From an uncultured Alphaproteobacteria bacterium (lineage in GTDB: Bacteria > Pseudomonadota > Alphaproteobacteria > Rickettsiales > CAIJLX01): a stretch of DNA of 64,000 nt. Made by a program: the position numbers and the translations under genes. This document shows positions 39,301-49,743 of the stretch, in pieces (position 1 is the first letter of the stretch; each line of letters opens with the position of its first letter). The notes beneath the pieces are model-generated. The model was not told the DNA's origin, searched no databases, and was given only the letters and a program-made list of their open reading frames with translations. The stretch lies in contig CAIJLX010000051.1 of NCBI GenBank assembly GCA_903821695.1, positions 18,963 to 82,962 on the forward strand, in the 5' to 3' direction.

Positions 39301-40813
39301 TATAGTAAACATCGCGCAATAACGCAGGCGATACAACATCATCCGCATGCATATTAAGCCACTGAATAACTTCCTTATCTTTACCCGCAGCCGATGCCAT
39401 TTTGAGCCATGCAATATCCACCATCAACGATGGACGAGTAACACGGAAACCTTCGAATATTTTGAGGCCTTCTTCGGTCACTTTATGTTGCAACATCAAC
39501 CATGTCAGCGCGCCGAGATCGTTATCTTCCACTTGTGTATAAGGGCGCAGGCTAAACAAGAAATCGCGTGATAAATCGACCATACCCGCACGCATCGTTG
39601 CCTTGCTCAGGGCCACCGTTTCAAATACTTGAATCTTTGGTGTTTTATTCAATTGGCTTTGTGCTTTTGCTTGCGCATCTGACTCACGCAATGCGAGCGC
39701 AAAAATAGCATCAAGTGCTGGCCATTGCGCCAATTTGGTTGGCCCAACTGCCGTGCGCAATGCTTTAATTGGATCGGTTTGCTGCTCATCTTGATAGAAT
39801 TCAGTCAACTGGATGAAGCGGAATTCCGGCAATTTATCGACATCGCCAGGACCAGTTAGCGCCTGAATCAGCGGAATATTACGCTGACGGATTGCGACAT
39901 CCAGGAACAGTTCCTGCAGGCTCTCTGGCAAACGTGATGCATTATATAAATTCACCATCCGCTCATAGGCCCTACGCTCCTGCCCGCTCGCAATTTCGGC
40001 ACGAACGAGAGCAATGGTAATGTCCGGATCTGTCGTGAAATCACGATAAGGCGCAAGCAGCGCGAGGCTTAAATCTGGGCGACGGCTGGAGTAGAAAATA
40101 TTGGACAAATGCAACACGGTCTGGCGTCTTACTTTTTCGTTTTGACCTGCAAGCCACGTGCTCGCAATCGCAAATGCATCATCCTGGCGGCCTAATTGTG
40201 AAAGCGCGATCACCCAGCTTTCCATCGCTTCCTGGTTCATTGCCTTTGGATTGCGCTGGAACAAAGTTTTCATCACATTCGCCGCATCTTCATTGCGGTT
40301 CATTTGGCGATAAATAAACGCAAGCTGCGTATAGTTTTCCGTTTTATCAGGCTCTGATTGCAGCAATTTTTCCAGCACCGCGATCTGCTTGTTATAATCT
40401 TGGTTATAGTTATAAATATCCGAAAGTTTTTTGAGCTTTTCTGGGTCTGCGCGCAGCGTGTTCATTTTTTCGAGCACCCGTGCATAATCCGCCTGACGAC
40501 CGGCATATTGATAGAGTGTTGAAATTCGGTCCAGCGCACGAATATCGTCCGGATTTTTTTGCAAATACGCTTCGAGTAGTGAGATCGCGCGGTTTAACTC
40601 ATTGTTCTCAAGATAAATGCGCACCAATGGGAATACGATTTCCGGCGAAAGATTACCCACCGTCAGCTGGGTTTCATAATCGGCGCGCGATTCGATAAGA
40701 CCCGAACCGTCGACTTTCATCATCGCGATGCCGGTTTTGGTCGGCAGCAAATAACTGGCGGATAAAATACCCGCAACAATCAACCCCAAGATAATAATGT
40801 ACGTGAGACGCAT
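36389..40813 (-). CDS. pelB: Pel outer-membrane exporter PelB, long form
   Basis: 1,474 residues, longer than the roughly 1,190 of Pseudomonas PelB. An N-terminal membrane anchor (TYIIILGLIVAGILSASYLL) is followed by a long stack of TPR units from about residue 50 to 1,150 and a C-terminal beta-barrel of alternating aromatic strands ending in YFKWKL. TPRs contact the secreted polymer and other Pel proteins; the barrel is the exit pore. A 126-base gap upstream would hold the promoter of pelBDEFG. Confidence 0.9.
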   Translation of the reverse strand: MRLTYIIILGLIVAGILSASYLLPTKTGIAMMKVDGSGLIESRADYETQLTVGNLSPEIVFPLVRIYLENNELNRAISLLEAYLQKNPDDIRALDRISTLYQYAGRQADYARVLEKMNTLRADPEKLKKLSDIYNYNQDYNKQIAVLEKLLQSEPDKTENYTQLAFIYRQMNRNEDAANVMKTLFQRNPKAMNQEAMESWVIALSQLGRQDDAFAIASTWLAGQNEKVRRQTVLHLSNIFYSSRRPDLSLALLAPYRDFTTDPDITIALVRAEIASGQERRAYERMVNLYNASRLPESLQELFLDVAIRQRNIPLIQALTGPGDVDKLPEFRFIQLTEFYQDEQQTDPIKALRTAVGPTKLAQWPALDAIFALALRESDAQAKAQSQLNKTPKIQVFETVALSKATMRAGMVDLSRDFLFSLRPYTQVEDNDLGALTWLMLQHKVTEEGLKIFEGFRVTRPSLMVDIAWLKMASAAGKDKEVIQWLNMHADDVVSPALLRDVYYISNDYKHPAIAAYAAKRLYWRTAKDDDQFLYATALINNGQQVEAFEHIKELKDNGFAMDPQLYSSLLYAVAPNEPKYWPEMIVLLKAELAQPNVPEERQIAVIQQLVTYNAADDYTPMIKEKALANPTSKWSYFYTAMLRKQGKMAELRAFEKAQATRPGAPNSEKRRFAYDSLAAGDKKDAAALFVELSNTAHPGNKDLEQLMYLWGTRPEEDKLDWMARRAVNAPAQERIEWMKLLYASGGYHQILRLIENIPADKRGQAEDEIYLETLSVLGNAATEADLTRMFNNTQDPKRLETLRNVALGNNYPALGDKVLEKLVSLRPDDANLLRDYGIMLYNRANYTQAAEVFKKYHAKGGNDFRTFYDMADILTRQGHKTDATPYYQRALVGAKMVTPQTRDAELITAKSLFHLGSYPEAQAMMAKVIEKNPDDKNLQADYVLLLLTNKQYDAAREFFHTIAQNNVRTVQKMTITPMAAEMSSFTLPRQHVLKVRGTQLPNEMVIQFTGEASKQPLLRTLGKEMPAWIQLTSTSYDSIVLVADRGMRLSNNFAESKDKTFTITAVLPEEKQIPVQTIEQVSQEGEIRLELLHAQLDLETGHQARSRDRLQAINARYPNNPQVLAALSSVEWYMGNTPQALGHVNEVLVLAPTNEDAARLRNRIQESRRGFMKVDGEIQLLDDDTQILGQLSGEVRANQNNVMGIVADHNYVMAEGVRRGETGAVEDTNELRVRQEVYLRHELDNGDQLKASGFFNMKTVGAGIEYLKRYMRGDITVNAEYHRSNWDFVEGVLDYVNRDRIAYSQNFRIRPDIAPSVTVGYNRYNLEDVEDVDRSVTVGATMRLPLYYVGSRIDPRLFAEYGLDAEYPMDVQHNTDPSGQDYRYYPLVTREVHYGTVGWRQEIPTDLIEASYWEAFGGYAYDRFGGNGPYLGGRWIQQVGLNKEFQLRFSHSIGFKQSDADSTRVGGYFKWKL

Positions 40814-40939
40814 TTAAATACTAAAAATCCGATAGTTAAAAAATTAACATCAATCGTTAATGAAAAACAAATAGTGCTGTGGATAATTGATAAATGTTTA
40901 GAGGTTTTTTAACCTTTTTGCAAGTATTTAACTGCTTTG
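40814..40939. promoter_or_regulatory. AT-rich upstream region of pelBDEFG
   Basis: 126 bases, very AT-rich, with several TTAA and GTTAA words (40836-40860) and a short AGGTT/AACCT dyad near the preceding gene's end. No hexamer pair stands out. It should contain the pel promoter on the minus strand, but I cannot place it. Confidence 0.35.
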
Positions 40940-41755
40940 TTACCTCACATGCACCAAGGTTCTGTTGGAAATGTAGGGCAACATGTTGTTCTCAAACATT
41001 TTTTTAGTTAACATTTCTTCTGTCTTTACATCCGTCAGATCCCAATATTCCAGACCCAATACACCCACTGCTGGCGCTTTTGCCTTCGCTTTATATAAAT
41101 AATTGAGGGCATAATCCTGCTCCTCCTTACTTCTTAATATATGTTTTTGCTGGGCTGGATCGAAGTTAGTAAACGTACTTTCGGCCAATACATAGTTTAG
41201 CATCGGCGCGGTTTCTTCTAACACATGGTAGCCTCGGTTCTGGATAAGAAGCAAATGCGGGTATGCTTCCCGAATGGCCTTTACCAGCTGCACCGCTGCT
41301 TTTTCCATGCCTGGCTTTTGCTCTTCCAGAGCCACCGGGCTATCTAACGTATCAAACATTAATCCTGCAAAACCTCGTTGTATCAACGGTGGAATTACTT
41401 CTTCTAATAACATTTTCTGCCAAAGCGGGTTGCGGATATCAACCACATAACTGCCCGGCCAATGTGGGTTTTCCTGTAGCAGTAGCCCTTCTGCTTTTGC
41501 ATGCTGATACCACGGGTCGTTCACTGTAATTTCGCCCAAGCTCACATAACCCACCACCTGCGTATCGTTTTTGATCAGTCTTTTCAGGCTAAAGGGATAT
41601 AGCCGGTCTAGCACCACCAACTTATAGGATGTAAAAACCTTCGGTTTTGCGGTATCACCATAATACACCGCCCAGCCAGTCGGTTTTTGGCAGGACGTTG
41701 TAAAAACCAGCAGGACGGCCCACAATAACCCATTGATATATAAACGAAAGTTCAT
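40940..41755 (-). CDS. Lipoprotein glycoside hydrolase like the PelA N-terminal domain (GH114/GH166 type)
   Basis: 271 residues. Signal peptide with lipobox-like VFTTSC, then a TIM-barrel hydrolase: WAVYYGD, VVGYVSLGEI, FAGLMFDTLDSP, LIQNRGYHVLEE and VLAESTFTNFD with the likely catalytic acidic residues. This matches the hydrolase domain of PelA and the endo-alpha-1,4-polygalactosaminidase family. The large deacetylase part of PelA is absent, so this is a free-standing, probably outer-membrane-tethered enzyme. It lies just upstream of pelB on the same strand, which ties it to Pel processing or turnover. Confidence 0.82.
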   Translation of the reverse strand: MNFRLYINGLLWAVLLVFTTSCQKPTGWAVYYGDTAKPKVFTSYKLVVLDRLYPFSLKRLIKNDTQVVGYVSLGEITVNDPWYQHAKAEGLLLQENPHWPGSYVVDIRNPLWQKMLLEEVIPPLIQRGFAGLMFDTLDSPVALEEQKPGMEKAAVQLVKAIREAYPHLLLIQNRGYHVLEETAPMLNYVLAESTFTNFDPAQQKHILRSKEEQDYALNYLYKAKAKAPAVGVLGLEYWDLTDVKTEEMLTKKMFENNMLPYISNRTLVHVR

Positions 41756-41757
41756 CT

Positions 41758-42411
41758 ATGAAGCATATCATTACTTTCATCATTTTTACAGGGGTTTTAC
41801 TGTTCCTTTTGTGGCGCGCCTTCCCCGAGGTCGAAATCACGCAAAACGACATGGGCACCATCGTCCAATTGCTATTAGTCGGCAGCATGTTGAGCGGCTC
41901 GGTGCTGCTACTTTTCCGCCAAAACTTAGGCAAAGGCTTTCATTACGCCGTGATCTGGCTCACCTTGGGCTTCGCCTGCGTTGTCTTCTATAGCGGCAAA
42001 AACGTGATCCTCGCGAGCCTCCTTCCCGGTCATGCCACTCAAGGCGAAACCATTACCATCCGCGCCGCCACTGATGGCCATTTTTACCTGGTCGCCGAGG
42101 TCAACGGCAAACCCATCCGCTTCATGATTGATACCGGCGCCTCAACTCTCTTTATTCCCCTACGCACCGCGCAAAGACTGGGCGTTTCGCTCGAAGACCT
42201 CGCCTATACCCAAAGCTTCCAAACTGCCAACGGCCAAACCTATGGCGCGCCCACTACTTTGAGCACCGTCAAAATCGGCAGCCATGTATTCACTGATGTC
42301 CCGGCCTATATCAACCAAGGCGAATCCCTCACCCCACTCATGGGCATACGCTTCCTAGATAGAGCTAAGTCCTTGGAAATCAAAGGAGATGAGCTGATTA
42401 TACATTTTTAA
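41758..42411 (+). CDS. Retropepsin-like aspartic protease, membrane-anchored
   Basis: 217 residues: one N-terminal membrane helix, two more around residues 35-80, then a retroviral-type aspartic protease domain (TIGR02281-like) with FMIDTGASTLFIP (catalytic D125), the flap region and MGIRFLDR near the C-terminus. Such bacterial single-domain aspartyl proteases work as dimers facing the periplasm. Its ATG is only two bases from the divergent ATG of the PelA-like hydrolase, so promoters must lie inside the opposite genes or the transcripts are nearly leaderless. Confidence 0.82.
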   Translation: MKHIITFIIFTGVLLFLLWRAFPEVEITQNDMGTIVQLLLVGSMLSGSVLLLFRQNLGKGFHYAVIWLTLGFACVVFYSGKNVILASLLPGHATQGETITIRAATDGHFYLVAEVNGKPIRFMIDTGASTLFIPLRTAQRLGVSLEDLAYTQSFQTANGQTYGAPTTLSTVKIGSHVFTDVPAYINQGESLTPLMGIRFLDRAKSLEIKGDELIIHF

Positions 42412-42414
42412 CCT

Positions 42415-42443
42415 CCGATTTCTCACTTGCGCTCGGAATGACA
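42415..42443. repeat. Half copy of the palindromic repeat at 3315-3384
   Basis: GATTTCTCACTTGCGCTCGGAATGAC-type sequence matches the right arm of the element at 3357-3384 (GATTTCTCACTACGTTCGAAATGAC) with five differences. It follows the protease gene and precedes tRNA-Pro. Confidence 0.55.
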
Positions 42444-42465
42444 AATTATAAAATACCGCACTTAT

Positions 42466-44063
<1,598 letters not shown>

Positions 44064-44085
44064 TGAAAATTATACCATCCTCCTG

Positions 44086-44091
44086 TATTAT
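44086..44091 (+). promoter_or_regulatory. Candidate -10 of the acetyltransferase-like gene (leaderless)
   Basis: TATTAT at 44086-44091; seven bases on is 44098, the A of the ATG. No clear -35 is seen, so this is suggestive only. Confidence 0.4.
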
Positions 44092-44097
44092 TAGGGA

Positions 44098-44790
44098 ATG
44101 GTAAGGATCACTTCAGATAAAGCGGCTGAGTTACTTTTTGCTGGAATACCCCATTTTGATTTTAAAAAAGGGATCGGTCCTACTGGAGATCCTGAACTTA
44201 GCGCGAATTTAGGCAAAGAAGGAACTCTGCTTGGCACAGTATGTTATGGACTAGGCCGTCCGGTAGAGCACGGCAAGCTACACATGTATGCAGAAATTTT
44301 TATTAAAGAAACTGTGCAAGGTTTGGGTCTGGGAAGAGAGTTATTGTGTAATCTTATTGATTATACTCAGGCTCGTGCTGCAGATAAGCTCGAATTTTAC
44401 GCTTTGGAGGCTGGAACTTATGCGTGGTTGCGAATGGGATTTTTGCCAACAAGAGAAGATTTTGGTTTTTTAAAAGAACACCTTAACGAACAAAAGCAAA
44501 TACTCGATCTAACACCCGCCGAAACAGAAATCGTAGACGCCATCTGTCTTAGTAAGAAACCAGAAGCAGTACGTATGCTGTTTGGACTAACATCCTCGGA
44601 CAACACAACAAGTATTGCTTGGCAATTGTTATGGGATACCGAATATTATTTGCAGCTCAATCTTAAAAATCCTGAATCGATGCGGATATTCAGTGAATAT
44701 ACAGGCTGGAAAGATCGGGAGCGGAATATAATATCACAGCGTTGGGTAGATGCTATCAGCAAAATTCAGCAAGAAGGGAGACAAAAATGA
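44098..44790 (+). CDS. GNAT-family acetyltransferase-like protein
   Basis: 230 residues. The middle part carries a GNAT-like acetyl-CoA region: AEIFIKETVQGLGLGRELLCNLIDYTQ (the Q/R-x-x-G-x-G/A loop as VQGLGLGREL), then KLEFYALEAGTYAWLRMGFLP, the usual final strand and helix. The C-terminal 100 residues are not recognised. The target is unknown. It overlaps the next small gene by four bases (ATGA), so they are coupled. Confidence 0.6.
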   Translation: MVRITSDKAAELLFAGIPHFDFKKGIGPTGDPELSANLGKEGTLLGTVCYGLGRPVEHGKLHMYAEIFIKETVQGLGLGRELLCNLIDYTQARAADKLEFYALEAGTYAWLRMGFLPTREDFGFLKEHLNEQKQILDLTPAETEIVDAICLSKKPEAVRMLFGLTSSDNTTSIAWQLLWDTEYYLQLNLKNPESMRIFSEYTGWKDRERNIISQRWVDAISKIQQEGRQK

Positions 44791-44966
44791 AGCGGCTAGA
44801 ACAAGCATTAGTCGAAGAAGCCGAGCGGATGCAGGCAAAATTGCCAGAGCTGCATTACCAGGCTATTCTTCCTGCGATTTACGAAGCACAAAAACATTAT
44901 ATTGCAGATAAAATAATCGAATCTGCATTCGGCATTACATTAAAACCCGAAGATAGACGCAGTTAA
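44787..44966 (+). CDS. Small hypothetical protein, 59 residues
   Basis: Not recognised. Helical, charged sequence (KRLEQALVEEAERMQAKLPELHYQ) without signal or membrane segment. ATG 44787 overlaps the stop of the acetyltransferase-like gene and has AAGGGAG upstream, so it is preferred over a longer frame from 44742. Its stop lies three bases from the stop of the convergent glutamate dehydrogenase gene. Possibly a partner of the upstream protein. Confidence 0.55.
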   Translation: MKRLEQALVEEAERMQAKLPELHYQAILPAIYEAQKHYIADKIIESAFGITLKPEDRRS

Positions 44967-44969
44967 CTA

Positions 44970-47900
44970 TTAAAGCGGCAGCAGACTTTCCACGCGTCTG
45001 CTAGCAACCATCAAGATTGCCGTATCAATATATTCCAGCCCTCGCAGATCCTGAATAAACGTATCATGCTGCGCGATTTTAGCAGCGTGGGTTTCGAGCC
45101 ATTGTTCCAGCGTGCCCACTTTTAGCACAGCTTGCGTCAGGCGCATTTGCTGGTCGTAAAAACCATCTAAGAAATTGCGCTGCGCCAAACGCTGCCAATA
45201 AGAATCCGCCTGCATACGGCGCGCTGCGGTGCGTAAGAAACCAAGGGCCAAACGGTTGCCAAGCGCATAATAGGTTTCAGCAATGGTTTTCAGTTTCACT
45301 TTTGGCGAATATTTTTGAATGTTTAAAATTTCGCAAGCGGAAGAGAGTGTTTCCAGTGCCGCAAATTTCCTCGCGATTGCACTAGGAATATTGATCTCAA
45401 GGAAATGCTCCAGCTTACGCTCATAGGTTTTGCGCGCAGCAGGCGCCATCACTTGTTCAAGGTATGAGCCAACCTCTTCCACACCTGGTTTGAAATAATT
45501 TACCACTTCCGCAACATTCAATGGCTGTGGCAAATTGCGCAAGAACCACAAGGTCACGCGTTCCACCAGCGCCGTTATTTCGAGGAATAATTCATGCTGC
45601 GAGCTGGCAGGCACCACGCCATCGAGCGTTTCGATTTCTGCCCACAGCGGACGCAAACCAAACGCATCACGTGCGATTGCATAAGCGCGCGCAACTTCAG
45701 CTGGGTTTTGGCCGGTATCTTCCACGATCTGGTGGAAGAAGGTGATGCCCATACGGTTGACCATACTGTTGGTCGCGAAGGTCGCGATAATCTCGCGGCG
45801 CAGCGGATGTTTTTTGATATCGTCGGCGTATTTTTTCACCATCGTCTGCGGGAAATAAATCATCAGATCTTCATTGAAATACGGATCATCCGGCAGATTG
45901 GTCGCGATCAACGTATTGAAAATCGACATTTTGCTATAGGCCAATAACACCGCAAGTTCTGGCCGTGTGAAGCCAATCTTCTCGGCATAACGACGGCCCA
46001 TTTCTTCCGCATCCGGCAGTAATTCAATTGCGCGATCCAGCAGACCTTCACGCTCCAATTTGCGCATCAAATGCTCACCTGCATCCAAGCCTTTCACGCC
46101 GAGCGAATTTGCAATCGAAATCGCCGCCGTTTGCAGCACGTTATCGCGCAACACCAGGCCTTCAACTTCATTCGTCATCGAAGCAAGCAAAGTATTGCGC
46201 GCCGCTTCTTTTAGCTTGCCGCTCTTGATCGGAATATCGAGCGCGATTTTGATATTCACTTCATGGTCAGAGCAATCCACACCTGCGGAATTATCAATTG
46301 CATCGGTATTAATTCTTCCACCGGTGAGTGCATATTCAATACGTCCGCGCTGGGTAAAGCCGAGGTTTCCACCTTCACCAATCACCTTCGCACGAATTTC
46401 TGAACCATTGACGCGCAACGCATCATTGGTGCGATCGCCGACTTGGTCATTCGATTCCTCGGAAGATTTGACATAGGTGCCAATGCCACCATTCCATAAC
46501 AGATCAACCTTCGCGCAAAGCAATACGCGAATGAGTTCATCCGGCGTGATGTTTTCTGCTTTGATCTCAAATAATTTGCGTACTTCTTTTGAGAGCTTTA
46601 GTGTTTTCGATTTGCGCTCAAATATGCCACCACCAGCGGAAATTAAATCGGCCTTATAATCGGTCCAACTAGAACGTGGCAGTGCAAATAGGCGCGCGCG
46701 TTCCGCGTAGCTTTTTGCAGTATCTGGTGTTGGATCGAGGAAAATATGTTGATGATTAAACGCCGCGAGCACTTGCATATTTTTCGACAGCAGCATGCCG
46801 TTACCAAATACGTCGCCGGACATATCGCCAATGCCGATGGCGGTGAAATTTTCTTTTGTGATGTCTTTGCCAAGTTCGCGGAAATGGCGGTCAACCGATA
46901 CCCACGCGCCTTTTGCGGTGATGCCCATTTTCTTATGGTCATAACCGACGGAGCCGCCGGACGCGAATGCATCGCCTAACCAGAAACCATATTCCGCAGA
47001 GAGGCTGTTTGCGATATCTGAGAAGGTCGCAGTGCCTTTATCTGCCGCAACCACCAAATAAGGATCATCGCCATCATGCCGCACCACTTGTTTAGGCGGC
47101 ACGATTTTTCCATCAACGATGTTATCGGTGATATCGAGCAAGCCTTTTAAGAATGTTTTATAGCACGCGATACCGGCTTCGAGTTGCGCTTCGCGGCTGC
47201 CATCTTTCGGTGGATGTTTGACAACGAAGCCACCTTTGGAACCAACCGGTACAATCACCGCGTTTTTCACCATCTGCGCTTTCATCAAGCCTAATACTTC
47301 AGTGCGGAAATCTTCGCGGCGATCGGACCAACGCAAGCCACCACGCGCCACTTTTCCGCCACGTAAGTGAATGCCTTCTACAGCATTACTGTAGACAAAA
47401 ATTTCCGCATACGGCTTTGGCTTTGGTAATTCTGGAACAGCCGCAGAATTGAGTTTGAAAGAGATATATTCTTTGTCTTGGAAGAAGTTTGTGCGCCAGG
47501 TGGCCATGATAGTATCAACAAAACGGCGGATGATTTTATCTTCCGCGACGTTAGACACTTCCATCAATTTGGTATCGATTTCTTTAAGAATCGCGGCGAT
47601 AGCGTTATCGCGGTCTTTTACTTTTAAACTGAAGCGGGCATAGAAAAGTGCAACGATTTTTTGGGCCAGTTCAGGTTGGCGCGAAAGTGCCTTCGCTATA
47701 AAATCGTGGCTAAATGCGAACACCGCTTGGCGCAAATATTTTGAATAGGCACGCAGCAAAATGATATCTCGCACCGACATACCGGCGCGCAATACCAATG
47801 CACCCAGTGCATCATTTTCCATTTCCTTATGCCAAATCGCGGTAAGGGCTTTTTCAAATTCGGCTTTCACTTCGCCCAAAGGTGGAAGTGGCGTTTCGGT

Positions 47901-49694
47901 TTTCTTAAGCGCCAAACGGAAATGGTGCGTCCACAGGCCGGTTTTATGGTGAATGGGCGTGATTTGGAACGTCAGCGAATCGAGCACTTTAAAGCCCATA
48001 TATTCGAGCGTTGGCAGAATTTCAGAGAGCGTAATTTGGCGGCCCGGGTGGAAAATTTTAAGCTGCAAACTTTCTTCCGCGTCGCCTTCCAGGCGATATA
48101 AATCGAGCGCCAAATCAAAACCAATATCTTTTTCCGACAATGCTTTTTCGAGCTTTAAAATATCGCGCACCGTGCCGCTGTAATGATAACGGCTCATGAA
48201 GGAAGCGGGGAACGCATCCCAATATAAATGGAACAGGCGCTCGCCTTCTTTCTCGCCGAGCAACACCACAGCGCGCTCACGCAACCCTTCGGCCCAACTG
48301 CTGGTTACTTCTTCAATTTTGCGCTCCAAAGCTTTGGCGTTTAAATTGAGCGATACATCCGGATCAATCCGCACGATGAGGTGCAGGCGCGCCAATGGCG
48401 AATCCGTAATTTGCGCATAATGATCGGTTACGCTGCCACCGGTTGCCTGCTCGAGAATTTTCTGAATCTGCTCACGAGAGCGAGTGTTGTAACGCTCGCG
48501 CGGAACATAGACCAACGCGCTTAAAAACCGGCGATAGGGGTCTTCACGCAGGAACAGGCCGACGCGTGGGCGTTTTTCAAGATCGATAATACCCATGCAG
48601 AAATGATAAAGTTCTTCGACCGAAATTTGCAGCAACTCATCGCGCGGATAATTTTCCAAAATCGCGACTAACGATTTCGCATTGTGGCTGCGCGGCACAA
48701 AATTCGCGCGCGCAATCACGGCATCTACTTTTTTGCGGATGAGCGGAATGAGGCGTGCGCTTTGATGGTATACAGATGAAGTGAACAGGCCCAAGAAACG
48801 CTGCTCACCAACTATAACACCGTTTTTATTATAAATTTTGAAGCCGAGGTAATCCATCGGCACTGGACGATGCACGACAGATTTGCGCACGGATTTGGTA
48901 ATCTGCACCAATTGTTTTTCGGACGAAGAAACCGTCATGGATTCAAGCTCGACCGTGTTTGCTTCTTCGCGTTCCACTTTAAATAAACCAAGTTCGGATT
49001 TTGGAATGGCGGTATACGAAACCATGCCATCTTTGCCGACGACTTGATATTCGCGGCTGCCCATCAACACGAAATGATCATTATAAAGCCAATCGATAAA
49101 TTCTTTAACTTCGGCCACTTCGTCTTTTGGCTTTTCCGGTAATGTATCACGCACGGCGTTCAGTTTTTTGCGCATCGCCTGCCAATCAGCCACACATGCC
49201 GCCACACGCACCAACACCCGCTCCATTTCTTCTTCGAGTTTTTTGGCAGCAGGCTCGCCGATATAATTCATCTCAATATGAATCAGCGATTCGGCGACAT
49301 ATTTTTTCTGGCCCTCAAAATCACCTACCGCCACTACTGCGCCCTTGGCATTGCGCTCTACGAACAAAATTGGGTGAATCACTTGGCGGATGCGGTGACC
49401 TTGGCGGCCTAGTTCCGCAATAATCGAATCGAGCAAGAAGGGTGAATCGATGCTTGCCACCTCCAGCACCGAACGCTCCATCGCGCCGATGCGGGCATGG
49501 AACACGCGGATGGCGCGCGGTGAATTTGGCGAACGGGTGGCAAAAAATTTCCAGGTATGTTCGGCGGAATCAAGCCAGCGTTGATCGGGCTCGGATTGCA
49601 ATGTCTCTTCCGAAACGCCAGCAAAATAACGCTCCAAGAAGGCTTGGAACAGCGCCGGAAGCTTTTTCTTTTTCGCGAGAGCAAAAACTGTCAT
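44970..49694 (-). CDS. gdhB: NAD-specific glutamate dehydrogenase, large (about 180 kDa) type
   Basis: Deaminates glutamate to 2-oxoglutarate for catabolism. 1,574 residues from ATG 49694. It has the large-GDH plan: N-terminal ACT-like regulatory part (ASIDSPFLLDSIIAELGRQGH), central catalytic domain with RGGLRWSDRREDFRTEVLGLMKAQMVKNAVIVPVGSKGGFV, NAD domain with GIGDMSGDVFGNGML and a long helical C-terminal region. A longer frame to 49790 would run into cysQ on the other strand and has no support. Confidence 0.95.
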   Translation of the reverse strand: MTVFALAKKKKLPALFQAFLERYFAGVSEETLQSEPDQRWLDSAEHTWKFFATRSPNSPRAIRVFHARIGAMERSVLEVASIDSPFLLDSIIAELGRQGHRIRQVIHPILFVERNAKGAVVAVGDFEGQKKYVAESLIHIEMNYIGEPAAKKLEEEMERVLVRVAACVADWQAMRKKLNAVRDTLPEKPKDEVAEVKEFIDWLYNDHFVLMGSREYQVVGKDGMVSYTAIPKSELGLFKVEREEANTVELESMTVSSSEKQLVQITKSVRKSVVHRPVPMDYLGFKIYNKNGVIVGEQRFLGLFTSSVYHQSARLIPLIRKKVDAVIARANFVPRSHNAKSLVAILENYPRDELLQISVEELYHFCMGIIDLEKRPRVGLFLREDPYRRFLSALVYVPRERYNTRSREQIQKILEQATGGSVTDHYAQITDSPLARLHLIVRIDPDVSLNLNAKALERKIEEVTSSWAEGLRERAVVLLGEKEGERLFHLYWDAFPASFMSRYHYSGTVRDILKLEKALSEKDIGFDLALDLYRLEGDAEESLQLKIFHPGRQITLSEILPTLEYMGFKVLDSLTFQITPIHHKTGLWTHHFRLALKKTETPLPPLGEVKAEFEKALTAIWHKEMENDALGALVLRAGMSVRDIILLRAYSKYLRQAVFAFSHDFIAKALSRQPELAQKIVALFYARFSLKVKDRDNAIAAILKEIDTKLMEVSNVAEDKIIRRFVDTIMATWRTNFFQDKEYISFKLNSAAVPELPKPKPYAEIFVYSNAVEGIHLRGGKVARGGLRWSDRREDFRTEVLGLMKAQMVKNAVIVPVGSKGGFVVKHPPKDGSREAQLEAGIACYKTFLKGLLDITDNIVDGKIVPPKQVVRHDGDDPYLVVAADKGTATFSDIANSLSAEYGFWLGDAFASGGSVGYDHKKMGITAKGAWVSVDRHFRELGKDITKENFTAIGIGDMSGDVFGNGMLLSKNMQVLAAFNHQHIFLDPTPDTAKSYAERARLFALPRSSWTDYKADLISAGGGIFERKSKTLKLSKEVRKLFEIKAENITPDELIRVLLCAKVDLLWNGGIGTYVKSSEESNDQVGDRTNDALRVNGSEIRAKVIGEGGNLGFTQRGRIEYALTGGRINTDAIDNSAGVDCSDHEVNIKIALDIPIKSGKLKEAARNTLLASMTNEVEGLVLRDNVLQTAAISIANSLGVKGLDAGEHLMRKLEREGLLDRAIELLPDAEEMGRRYAEKIGFTRPELAVLLAYSKMSIFNTLIATNLPDDPYFNEDLMIYFPQTMVKKYADDIKKHPLRREIIATFATNSMVNRMGITFFHQIVEDTGQNPAEVARAYAIARDAFGLRPLWAEIETLDGVVPASSQHELFLEITALVERVTLWFLRNLPQPLNVAEVVNYFKPGVEEVGSYLEQVMAPAARKTYERKLEHFLEINIPSAIARKFAALETLSSACEILNIQKYSPKVKLKTIAETYYALGNRLALGFLRTAARRMQADSYWQRLAQRNFLDGFYDQQMRLTQAVLKVGTLEQWLETHAAKIAQHDTFIQDLRGLEYIDTAILMVASRRVESLLPL

Positions 49695-49743
49695 TCTGGT
49701 TGCGTTTTCTACTTCTAACCCTATATGGTTACAAGCGTTTTCT

